This document shows, one piece after another, positions 5,617-11,969 of a stretch of 11,969 nucleotides of DNA; position 1 is the first letter of the stretch; each line of letters starts with the position of its first letter. Source of the DNA: VRUG01 sp965372745 (GTDB lineage Bacteria; Planctomycetota; Phycisphaerae; Sedimentisphaerales; Anaerobacaceae); NCBI GenBank assembly GCA_965372745.1, contig CBDVDM010000040.1, forward strand, positions 1 through 11,969. Reading direction: 5' to 3'. A program made the position numbers and the translations under genes. Below the pieces are notes generated by a model that saw only the letters and a program-made list of their open reading frames with translations, did not search any database and was not told where the DNA came from.

Positions 5617-5632
5617 ACTGATAACGATTAGT
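5617..5632. promoter_or_regulatory. Imperfect inverted repeat close to the GH16 start, possible operator
   Basis: ACTGAT and ATTAGT (arms of 5617-5632, five of six bases complementary) surround AACG. The site lies 16 bases upstream of the GH16 start, between two divergent genes, where a repressor could act. It is short and imperfect, so chance is a serious alternative. Confidence 0.2.
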
Positions 5633-5702
5633 CAGATTTATGCAAACGGTATCAGAGATTATCAGGAAATTCAAGGAAGGAATGATATAAGCGGATTTAT
5701 AA

Positions 5703-5731
5703 TTGACCATTCTGGTGTATGGGTTTAGTAT
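5703..5731 (+). promoter_or_regulatory. Candidate promoter giving a leaderless or near-leaderless aminotransferase mRNA
   Basis: TTGACC (5703-5708, 5/6) and TAGTAT (5726-5731, 4/6) are 17 bases apart. A start site about seven bases after the -10 box would fall on ATG 5738 itself. No Shine-Dalgarno sequence stands before GTG 5732 or ATG 5738, which agrees with leaderless initiation. A perfect TATAAT (5698-5703) overlaps this region but lacks a -35 box; it would give a leader of about 28 bases. Confidence 0.38.
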
Positions 5732-5737
5732 GTGTCT

Positions 5738-6850
5738 ATGGAAAGCTTTTTAGCAGACAGGGCTGGTTGTATGGATTCGAGCGGGATACGTAAGGTATTT
5801 GCGCTTGGTGCGAGTTTGAAAGACCCGATAAATTTGTCGATAGGTCAGCCTGACTTCGATGTGCCGCAAGAGCTTAAAGAAACAGCTATCAAGGCGATTC
5901 AAAAAGGCCAAAACAAGTATTCGCAGACGGCAGGCGTAGTGGAATTAATTGAGAAAATCGGCGGTAAGATAAAGGCTGAGACCGGCTGGAAAAAACCTGA
6001 AGTATTGATATCGAGCGGTGTGAGCGGGGGACTATTGCTGGCGTTTATGTCACTTATCAATCCGGGTGATGAGATTATTATACCAGACCCTTATTTTGTG
6101 ATGTATAAGCATCTGGTGAATCTATTTGGCGGCAAGTGCGTGTTTGTGGACAGCTATCCTGATTTTGAATTGCCGGTTGAGGGGATTGCAAAGGCAGTGA
6201 GTGATAAAACGAAGCTGATAATACTGAATTCGCCCTGCAATCCGACAGGTGCAGTTTATACAGAGCAGCAGGTAAGGGCTGTGGCAGAGATTGCGGCGCA
6301 AAATGGAATAATCATTTTGACTGATGAGATATATGAGAAGTTCAGTTACGAGATGGTGCCACCGAGTATTGCGAAGTTTTATGAGAGGAGTATGGTTTTG
6401 CGTGGTTTTAGCAAGGCGTATGCGATGACAGGCTGGCGGTTGGGGTATGTGGTCTGCCATGAGTGTCTGGCAGAGGTAATGGAAGCGATGACGATGATGC
6501 AGCAGTATACATTTGTTTGTGCGCCGACACCGTTTCAGATGGCGGCGATTGCGGCACTTGATATGGATGTGAGTGCATACGTGGCGGAGTATAAAATTAA
6601 GCGTGATATTATTTATGAAGGTTTGAAGGATAAGTTCGAGCTGTGCAGGCCTGAAGGGGCGTTTTATGCCTTTGTTAAGACGCCGGATGGGATGACAGGA
6701 ACAGAATTTGTTGAAAAGGCGATAAAAAATAACGTGCTTATTATACCGGGTAATGTTTTCAGTGAGAGGGATACGCATTTCAGGATTAGTTATGCGACAA
6801 GTAATGAGAAGCTTCAAGAGGGGATAGAGGTTTTGCGCAGATTGGTATAA
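5738..6850 (+). CDS. Class I/II aminotransferase, aspartate aminotransferase-like
   Basis: A 370-residue fold-type I PLP aminotransferase. Residues seen (numbered from ATG 5738) include N168 in SPCNPTG, D196 and Y199 in LTDEIYE, the Schiff-base lysine K226 in RGFSKAYAMTGWRLGY with R234, and the substrate-carboxylate arginine R349 in HFRISYA. The N-terminal INLSIGQPDFDVP is typical of the aspartate/aromatic aminotransferase subgroup (I-gamma), and the protein is slightly shorter than the usual 385-400 residues. Substrate (aspartate, an aromatic amino acid, alanine or the N-acetyl-LL-diaminopimelate branch) cannot be assigned by eye. GTG 5732 would add two residues and is nearly as likely. No ribosome-binding site is seen. 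It is a single gene with no operon partner: 276 bases follow before the next gene. Confidence 0.88.
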   Translation: MESFLADRAGCMDSSGIRKVFALGASLKDPINLSIGQPDFDVPQELKETAIKAIQKGQNKYSQTAGVVELIEKIGGKIKAETGWKKPEVLISSGVSGGLLLAFMSLINPGDEIIIPDPYFVMYKHLVNLFGGKCVFVDSYPDFELPVEGIAKAVSDKTKLIILNSPCNPTGAVYTEQQVRAVAEIAAQNGIIILTDEIYEKFSYEMVPPSIAKFYERSMVLRGFSKAYAMTGWRLGYVVCHECLAEVMEAMTMMQQYTFVCAPTPFQMAAIAALDMDVSAYVAEYKIKRDIIYEGLKDKFELCRPEGAFYAFVKTPDGMTGTEFVEKAIKNNVLIIPGNVFSERDTHFRISYATSNEKLQEGIEVLRRLV

Positions 6851-6902
6851 AACTCAAACTGACCGTCGTTCGTCGCTTGTGAATCGTATCTCGTTAGTTA
6901 AG

Positions 6903-6917
6903 GCCGACTTCATCGGC
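6903..6917. terminator. Weak hairpin downstream of the aminotransferase
   Basis: GCCGA (6903-6907) pairs with TCGGC (6913-6917) over a five-base loop, 53 bases after the aminotransferase stop. No T-run follows immediately, so it is only a weak terminator candidate. The surrounding gap 6851-7126 holds no recognisable gene. Confidence 0.25.
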
Positions 6918-7029
6918 ATTACTTAAATTTTAGACTAAGTATTTACATAAATTTTCGAGGAGTTTACGCTATATATAGTATGCCGAAGGGCAAATTCTGA
7001 GGTATTTTTAACAACCGGCAAAAGCGAGC

Positions 7030-7058
7030 TTGACGTGTTGAATTAGAGACAGTACAAA
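7030..7058 (+). promoter_or_regulatory. Good candidate sigma70-type promoter for the Na/Pi cotransporter operon
   Basis: TTGACG (7030-7035, 5/6) and TACAAA (7053-7058, 4/6) are exactly 17 bases apart. The expected start near 7065 leaves a leader of about 62 bases before ATG 7127. I see no clear Pho box, so phosphate control is not shown by the sequence. Confidence 0.5.
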
Positions 7059-7126
7059 ACGCTCATCCGTTTGATGTGGGCAGGAGTGAATGAAAACAAG
7101 GGGGGTATAAAACGTAAAGGGTATAT

Positions 7127-8833
7127 ATGATTAAAGATATGCTGTTCGGGACGATAGGTGGATTAGGCTTGTTTTTGTTCGGCATGGGGTTGATGTCGGA
7201 CGGGCTGAAGAAGGTAGCAGGCCAAAAATTGAAGGGGCTTATCGGGTCTTTGACAAAGCACAGGGTAATAGCGATGATGGTGGGTGCATTAACGACATGT
7301 CTTATACAATCGAGTTCAGCAACGACTGTGATGACGATTGGTTTTGTTAATGCAGGTCTGTTGAGTTTGAAACAGGCTCTTTGTGTCGTTCTCGGCGCTA
7401 ATGTAGGAACAACATTTACAGCGTGGCTTGTATCTGCACTTGGTATCGGTAGCTTGAAGATAACAGCATATGCGCTTCCGGCAATCGGAGTCGGATTTTT
7501 GCTGCGCGTCATCGGCAAAACTCAGCGTATGCGCAGCATTGGTAATGTAGTGCTTGGGTTTGGCTTGCTGTTTATCGGCATCGGATTTATGAAGGACGGT
7601 TTTGCACCTTTGAAAAGCAGTGATGATGTTCGGGCCGGGTTGATATGGCTTGGCCGTAACCCGATACTGGCAGTGCTGGCGGGTACTGTGATAACGGTAT
7701 TGCTTCAGAGCAGTTCGGCATCGATTGCGATAATACAGGTGCTAGCGTTTCAAGGGGCGTTCGGTAACGACTGGGAACTGGTTCTTCAAGTGACAATACC
7801 GTTTATCCTCGGTGACAATATAGGTACAACAATAACGGCGCAATTGGCGGCACTCCGGGCGAGCAGGAATTCAAAGAGAACTGCGATGGGGCATACTATA
7901 TTTAATGTTATAGGTGTTCTTTATATGCTTCCGATAGTGTGGACCGGGCTGTTCAGCAAGATTGTGATGTTGGTGTCACCATGGCAATTAAATCAAAGCA
8001 CGATAATGATACATATGGCTATAGGACATAGTTTGTTTAATGCGCTCAATACGATAATCTTTTTGCCGATTATACAGTGGCTTGAAACAATAGTAATGAA
8101 AATATTGCCGGTGCGTGAGGAAGAGCTGGAACAGAAACCGGTTGTGCTGGAAAAACATTTGCTTGCTACACCGGAGATAGCATTGGAGCAGGCGAAGCGT
8201 GAGATAATTCGGATGGCAGAGCGAGCAGAAAAGGCAGTCCAAAGAGCGATTAAAGGATTGGTTGAAGATGATAAGGGCGAGCTTGTGAAGGTGATGCATG
8301 CAGAGGATTTGATTGATGAGTTCCAGCATGAGATAACGTCGTATCTTGTTTCTCTTTCCCGTGAACAATTGTCCGATGTGGTTGCGATTGAACTGCCTGC
8401 ATTTTTGCATACGGTTAACGACCTTGAGCGAGTCGGTGACCATGCGGTGAATATTGTTGAAATAGCTGAGCGTAAGATCGAACAAAAACTATTCTTTAGT
8501 GATGATGCCTTGAGAGAAGCAGAAGAATTGCGAAAGGAAATCGCTGAAATGTTTGAGAATATTTTGCCGGCATTGAAGGAAAATGACCTTGAGCGAGCAA
8601 AACGTGCGTTGAAGAACGAAGAGAAGCTTAACCAGATGCAAATTGATTTACGTCGGAGTCATGTTCAACGGATGACTGAGAGGCGTTGTTTGCCGGAAGC
8701 AGGATTAATCTTTATCGACCTGGTTGACAATGTTGAAAAGATAGGTGACCATCTGACAAATGTTGCACAGGCGGTAATCGGAGGTTTGCAGTGGGACGGG
8801 ATTGAACCAAAAAGTTCTGTTAGTGATATATAG
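7127..8833 (+). CDS. Na+/phosphate cotransporter (NptA/PNaS family) with C-terminal PhoU-like domain
   Basis: A 568-residue inner-membrane protein. It has the inverted-repeat architecture of type II Na/Pi cotransporters: QSSSATT at 61-67 and QSSSASIA at 194-201, each followed by a glycine-rich helix (GANVGTT 90-96; GDNIGTT 229-235). These repeated segments form the transport site for sodium and phosphate in the family. About eight hydrophobic stretches fill residues 5-325. Residues 345-555 are a cytoplasmic helical bundle with two PhoU-type signatures, ERVGDH (434-439) and EKIGDH (537-542), likely regulating uptake in response to phosphate. The start is supported by AAAGGG five bases before ATG. 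The next gene begins 43 bases downstream in the same direction. A role in phosphate export rather than import is also possible for bacterial members. Confidence 0.92.
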   Translation: MIKDMLFGTIGGLGLFLFGMGLMSDGLKKVAGQKLKGLIGSLTKHRVIAMMVGALTTCLIQSSSATTVMTIGFVNAGLLSLKQALCVVLGANVGTTFTAWLVSALGIGSLKITAYALPAIGVGFLLRVIGKTQRMRSIGNVVLGFGLLFIGIGFMKDGFAPLKSSDDVRAGLIWLGRNPILAVLAGTVITVLLQSSSASIAIIQVLAFQGAFGNDWELVLQVTIPFILGDNIGTTITAQLAALRASRNSKRTAMGHTIFNVIGVLYMLPIVWTGLFSKIVMLVSPWQLNQSTIMIHMAIGHSLFNALNTIIFLPIIQWLETIVMKILPVREEELEQKPVVLEKHLLATPEIALEQAKREIIRMAERAEKAVQRAIKGLVEDDKGELVKVMHAEDLIDEFQHEITSYLVSLSREQLSDVVAIELPAFLHTVNDLERVGDHAVNIVEIAERKIEQKLFFSDDALREAEELRKEIAEMFENILPALKENDLERAKRALKNEEKLNQMQIDLRRSHVQRMTERRCLPEAGLIFIDLVDNVEKIGDHLTNVAQAVIGGLQWDGIEPKSSVSDI

Positions 8834-8876
8834 TAAAGTGTTGCAGGTAGGTTAATATGAGGATAGACTAATAAAT

Positions 8877-10415
8877 ATGAAGAGTTCGCTATCAAAATTT
8901 CTGCTGGTTTTTTCCATTTTGTTTTTGTGGAATGTGGATTGTAAGGCCGGGGAAGTTAACGAGGTCTCTTTGCAGTTACCTCAGGTAAAAGCTACGGTAA
9001 TAGTCTGCAAGGGGATGATAGATGATGGACTTTATAAATCGATTCGCCGGCGCACAGACGTGGCATTAGGAGCCGGTGTAGAATATCTCATATTTGAGAT
9101 TCAAACATACGGGGGGCTGGTACAATCTGCGGATGACATATCGAAGTATCTAATCCTTGATGTTGGAAAAAAAGCCAAGACAGTCGCTTATATAACGAGT
9201 GAGGCGATATCGGCGGGAGCGATGATAAGTGTTTCCTGTCAGGATATAATAATGCTCGAAAACACGACGATAGGAGATGCTGCGCCGATTATGATTGGCG
9301 GGAAGTTGGAAGGTGTTGAACGAGAAAAACAGGAAAGTTTTGTAAGGGCGACTTTTAAACGCGCGGCCCAGGCGAATAATTATCCAGAGCCTTTGCTTGA
9401 AGCAATGGTTAGTGTACAGAATGAAGTGTATCGGGTAAAAAACATTGAAACCGAAGGGTATGAGTTTTTTGAAGAGAGTAAGCTGCCGAGTGATGCCAAT
9501 GGATACGACCTTGAGAATAAAGAATTAATTGTTAAAGCAGGTGAGTTACTGACATTGACGGCTGCGGAGGCGTTTGAATACGGGATAACTCGTGCGGTTG
9601 TAGACGGCCAGCAGACGATGCTTGGGTATTTGGCAGAGCGTGACGGGGTTGTGTTTGAAGGTGAGCCTGTTGTCCTGAAGACAAACTGGTCGGAAGAGAT
9701 GGTTCGATGGATAAATTCTCCGGCGGTGATGGGTATCCTGGTGATGATAGCACTTTTAGGTGTGTATATTGAACTTAATACGCCCGGGGTTGGTTTACCT
9801 GGGCTTGTGGCTGTGATATGCTTTGTGATAATAATCGGCAGTAAGTATCTTGTGGGGCTGGCGAACTGGGTTGAGGTTGCGTTATTTACTGTTGGTGTGA
9901 TACTGCTGCTTGTTGAGATTTTTGTGATTCCGGGTTTTGGGATAGCTGGTATCAGTGGTATTCTTTGCGTATTGGCAGGTCTGTTCGGTATGCTGATTAA
10001 GAATCCGCCGGACAGGATACCGTGGCCAGAGACTAATCTGGACTGGCAGATATTTTCTGAAGGGGTTTGGGGGCTGGCGATAGGCTTTGTCGGGTTTGCT
10101 GTCTTGGCGTTGGTTTTGGCGCGGTATGTTCCGAAGCTGGGGTTTTTGAGCGGATTGATTTTGGTTCCTACTGCTGCAAAAAAGGGTGATGAGATTGAGG
10201 TTAGTATGACTGCACCGCCTGAAAGAGAAGTTGTTGGTGTTAATGTTGGTGATGCTGGTGAGGTGCTATCGACGCTTCGACCAACGGGAAAAGTGAGGTT
10301 TGGTTCTGCAATAGTCGATTGCGTAGCAACAGGTGAATTTATTGAAAAAGGAAATAAAGTCGAGATAACGGAAATTCATGGTAACAGAGTTGTGGTTAAG
10401 ATTGTTAATGAGTAA
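8877..10415 (+). CDS. Long NfeD membrane protein with ClpP-class serine protease domain
   Basis: A 512-residue protein. Residues 1-25 are a signal peptide. Residues 36-260 form a ClpP/crotonase-fold protease domain related to archaeal 1510-N peptidase. S112 in ISAGAM is in the position of its catalytic serine, and K151 in EREKQESF is a good candidate for the catalytic lysine; the 39-residue separation is close to that of the known Ser-Lys dyad. Residues 284-375 hold about four membrane helices and 397-418 another. Residues 455-511 make the OB-fold typical of the NfeD C-terminus (GEVLSTLRPTGKVRFG...). In other bacteria this long form is paired with flotillin, whose assembly or turnover it is thought to support. 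That fits the short NfeD and floA genes directly downstream. The start ATG 8877 has only a distant GAGG (8859-8862), so initiation may be modest or depend on the upstream gene. Confidence 0.9.
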   Translation: MKSSLSKFLLVFSILFLWNVDCKAGEVNEVSLQLPQVKATVIVCKGMIDDGLYKSIRRRTDVALGAGVEYLIFEIQTYGGLVQSADDISKYLILDVGKKAKTVAYITSEAISAGAMISVSCQDIIMLENTTIGDAAPIMIGGKLEGVEREKQESFVRATFKRAAQANNYPEPLLEAMVSVQNEVYRVKNIETEGYEFFEESKLPSDANGYDLENKELIVKAGELLTLTAAEAFEYGITRAVVDGQQTMLGYLAERDGVVFEGEPVVLKTNWSEEMVRWINSPAVMGILVMIALLGVYIELNTPGVGLPGLVAVICFVIIIGSKYLVGLANWVEVALFTVGVILLLVEIFVIPGFGIAGISGILCVLAGLFGMLIKNPPDRIPWPETNLDWQIFSEGVWGLAIGFVGFAVLALVLARYVPKLGFLSGLILVPTAAKKGDEIEVSMTAPPEREVVGVNVGDAGEVLSTLRPTGKVRFGSAIVDCVATGEFIEKGNKVEITEIHGNRVVVKIVNE

Positions 10416-10466
10416 AATGGTTCTGTCTGACAGAGTAGTTTGGAGATTGATTTTGAGGATTTAGTA

Positions 10467-10961
10467 ATGGACTGGTGGGTAGTTTTTGCAATATTTCTTT
10501 ATTTTGTTACAGCTGCTTTGATATTGGCAGAGATATTTATACCAAGCGGAGGGCTGATAAGTATATGTGCGATGGCATGTCTGCTTGGTGGAGTTATGAT
10601 ATTTTTCAATCACAGCATGACAATGGGTATAGCCGGCATTGGGGTTGCAATTGTGATGATACCAAGTGTGGTGATAGCGGCATATAAAATATTTCCGAAA
10701 ACACGATTCGGCAAAGCTGTCACGTTGACACCTCCGGAAAGAAAAGCAGGTGACGCTATACCGGATACGCCGCAATTAAAAGAAATGGTTGGAGCAGAAG
10801 GAGTTGTTGTTACTCCGCTTAGACCTGTGGGGATGTGTGAATTCGCCGGTCGCAGATTAGAGTGCGTAGCAGAAAGCGGTTATGTTGAGAAAGAAAAAAG
10901 AGTAAAAGTAATCCATGTTGAGGAAACACAGTTGACGGTTCGAGTGCTGGAAGAAAGTTAG
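10467..10961 (+). CDS. Short NfeD-family membrane protein
   Basis: A 164-residue protein with three membrane helices (about 3-25, 29-48, 52-73) and an OB-fold domain (105-162). Its end, GVVVTPLRPVGMCEFAGRRLECVAESGYVEKEKRVKVI, mirrors the tail of the long NfeD just upstream. This is the protease-less short form. ATG 10467 is chosen because GAGGA stands seven bases before it; the frame is open back to a TTG at 10440, but without a ribosome-binding site. It begins 51 bases after the long NfeD and ends 16 bases before floA. Carrying both a long and a short NfeD in front of one flotillin gene suggests that both act on FloA, perhaps as membrane partners whose OB domains face the cytoplasm. Confidence 0.9.
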   Translation: MDWWVVFAIFLYFVTAALILAEIFIPSGGLISICAMACLLGGVMIFFNHSMTMGIAGIGVAIVMIPSVVIAAYKIFPKTRFGKAVTLTPPERKAGDAIPDTPQLKEMVGAEGVVVTPLRPVGMCEFAGRRLECVAESGYVEKEKRVKVIHVEETQLTVRVLEES

Positions 10962-10977
10962 AGAAAGGGGCAAAGAA

Positions 10978-11969
10978 ATGCAGATATTAACAGGTTTGAT
11001 GTTGGCGGCAGAGAGTCCAATGAGGATCGTTGGATTGGCACTTTTGGTAATCATCATTGTCGTTGCAGTAGTATTTTTTCTATTGTTTTTAAAGTTTTTC
11101 AGATTGTGGTTACAGGCAAAACTGTCGAGGGCGGATGTTAAGTTTTCAGAGCTTATCGGGATGTGGCTTCGGAAGGTTGATATTCGAACGATAGTATTGA
11201 GCAAGATAACAGCTGTCCAGGCAGGCTTGACAGTAACTACCAGAGACCTTGAAAGTCATTACCTTGCAAGGGGCAATGTTCCGAATGTAGTCAGGGCGTT
11301 GATAGCTGCAAACAGGGCGAATATTGAGCTGACGTTAAAGACAGCAACGGCGATTGACCTGGCAGGTCGTGACATTTTGGATGCTGTTCAAACGAGTGTT
11401 AATCCGAAGGTGATTGACTGTCCTGACCCTGAAAAGAGCAGGGGGACAATAGATGCGGTTGCCCAGGATGGTATTCAGTTGAAGGCCAAGGCACGTGTGA
11501 CAGTCAGGGCTAATATCGAGAGGCTGATTGGCGGAGCAACAGAAGAGACCATTATAGCCCGTGTAGGTGAAGGTATTGTTACTACTATCGGAAGTGCGAT
11601 AACATACAAGTCGGTTTTGGAAAATCCGGATAATATTTCGAAGTCGGTACTGACGAAAGGTCTTGATGCTGGTACCGCTTTTGAGATACTTTCAATAGAT
11701 ATAGCAGATGTTGACGTTGGCGAGAATGTCGGTGCACAGTTGCAGGCGGCTCAGGCAGAGGCTGATATGCGGCGTGCAAAGGCAGAAGCTGAAAAACGCA
11801 GGGCAATGGCAGTTGCCCGTGAGCAGGAGATGAGGGCATTGGTTGTTGAGAATGAATCGAAGGTGCCGCTTGCGATGGCAGAGGCGTTTCAAAAGGGTAA
11901 TCTTGGTGTAATGGATTACTACCGTATGAAGAATATCAACGCAGATACATCGATGCGTGATTCAATAGC
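10978..11969 (+). CDS. floA: Flotillin-like protein FloA, cut by the window edge
   Basis: 330 residues are visible and the frame is still open at the edge. FloA proteins are about 330 residues long and end soon after NADT-x-MRDSI, so only a few residues are missing. Residues 17-41 form one membrane anchor (VGLALLVIIIVVAVVFFLLF). The SPFH/band-7 domain follows (about 45-240; VTTRDLESHYLARGNV, AKARVTVRANIERLIGGATEETIIARVGEG). Then comes an Ala/Glu-rich coiled coil (AAQAEADMRRAKAEAEKRR) used for oligomer formation, and the characteristic VPLAMAEAFQKGNLGVMDYY end. Known FloA forms oligomeric scaffolds in functional membrane microdomains and influences membrane fluidity and protein complexes there. 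AAAGGGG lies seven bases before ATG 10978, and the gene follows the short NfeD by 16 bases, so the two are surely cotranscribed. Confidence 0.95.
   Translation, partial: MQILTGLMLAAESPMRIVGLALLVIIIVVAVVFFLLFLKFFRLWLQAKLSRADVKFSELIGMWLRKVDIRTIVLSKITAVQAGLTVTTRDLESHYLARGNVPNVVRALIAANRANIELTLKTATAIDLAGRDILDAVQTSVNPKVIDCPDPEKSRGTIDAVAQDGIQLKAKARVTVRANIERLIGGATEETIIARVGEGIVTTIGSAITYKSVLENPDNISKSVLTKGLDAGTAFEILSIDIADVDVGENVGAQLQAAQAEADMRRAKAEAEKRRAMAVAREQEMRALVVENESKVPLAMAEAFQKGNLGVMDYYRMKNINADTSMRDSI

Noticed and set aside
6122..6817. Long minus-strand open frame opposite the aminotransferase
   Set aside because: It lies wholly antisense to a clear PLP enzyme and its Cys/His/Arg-rich translation has no domain. 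Similar antisense frames opposite the Na/Pi cotransporter and NfeD genes were dismissed for the same reason.
7090..7110. Six-codon ORF with AGGAG upstream, before the Na/Pi cotransporter
   Set aside because: It is too short and without any sign of an attenuator structure. The AGGAG is only three bases from the ATG.
8857..8874. Tiny ORF starting at ATG 8857 before the long NfeD
   Set aside because: It has only a few codons. The GAGG inside it more likely serves as the distant ribosome-binding site for ATG 8877.
1..11969. CRISPR array, insertion sequence, tRNA or rRNA
   Set aside because: I found no regularly spaced repeats, transposase motif, terminal inverted repeat pair or RNA-gene signature on either strand.

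Overview
The window looks like a chromosomal stretch of an anaerobic-type bacterium of low to medium GC. The set of genes (long NfeD, short NfeD and flotillin-like FloA in a row, a Na/Pi cotransporter, a lichenase-like GH16 lipoprotein and a plant-type cystathionine gamma-synthase-like enzyme) would fit a Planctomycetota/Phycisphaerae-type genome. That taxonomic guess is an inference from gene style only; no rRNA, tRNA or other marker is present.

Left part (1-2130): a short mntA-hepT toxin-antitoxin operon on the plus strand. It has a minimal MNT nucleotidyltransferase antitoxin overlapping a HEPN toxin that carries the R-x4-H-x-Y motif. A hairpin then separates it from a convergent PLP-dependent Cys/Met-metabolism enzyme on the minus strand.

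Middle part (2131-4062): the most unusual segment. Two small, A-rich plus-strand genes read as strongly diverged flagellins. The first (2451-2900) keeps only a flagellin C-terminal half. The second (3050-3763) has the D1 helices, the beta-hairpin region and a C-terminal D0-like helix, but lacks the N-terminal D0 helix. A sequence resembling that missing helix can be read just upstream in another frame, beginning at an ATT (2944) with a well-placed AGGA. This suggests either a decayed or frameshifted flagellin or a reading error. A 9-G run sits in the ribosome-binding region of the first gene, and a 10-base motif is repeated upstream of both. No other flagellar gene is in view.

From 4063 to 6850: an orphan response regulator with an inserted segment in its receiver domain and a helical tail, a convergent GH16 lipoprotein (lichenase-like, EIDIE active site), and a divergent class I aminotransferase whose best promoter suggests a near-leaderless message.

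Right part (7127-11969): four co-directional genes. These are a Na/Pi cotransporter with a PhoU-like tail preceded by a good sigma70-type promoter, a long NfeD with a serine-protease domain, a short NfeD, and floA. The floA gene runs off the right edge very close to its expected end. The last three form the familiar NfeD/flotillin membrane-microdomain set. The tight spacing (16 bases between the short NfeD and floA) supports one operon.
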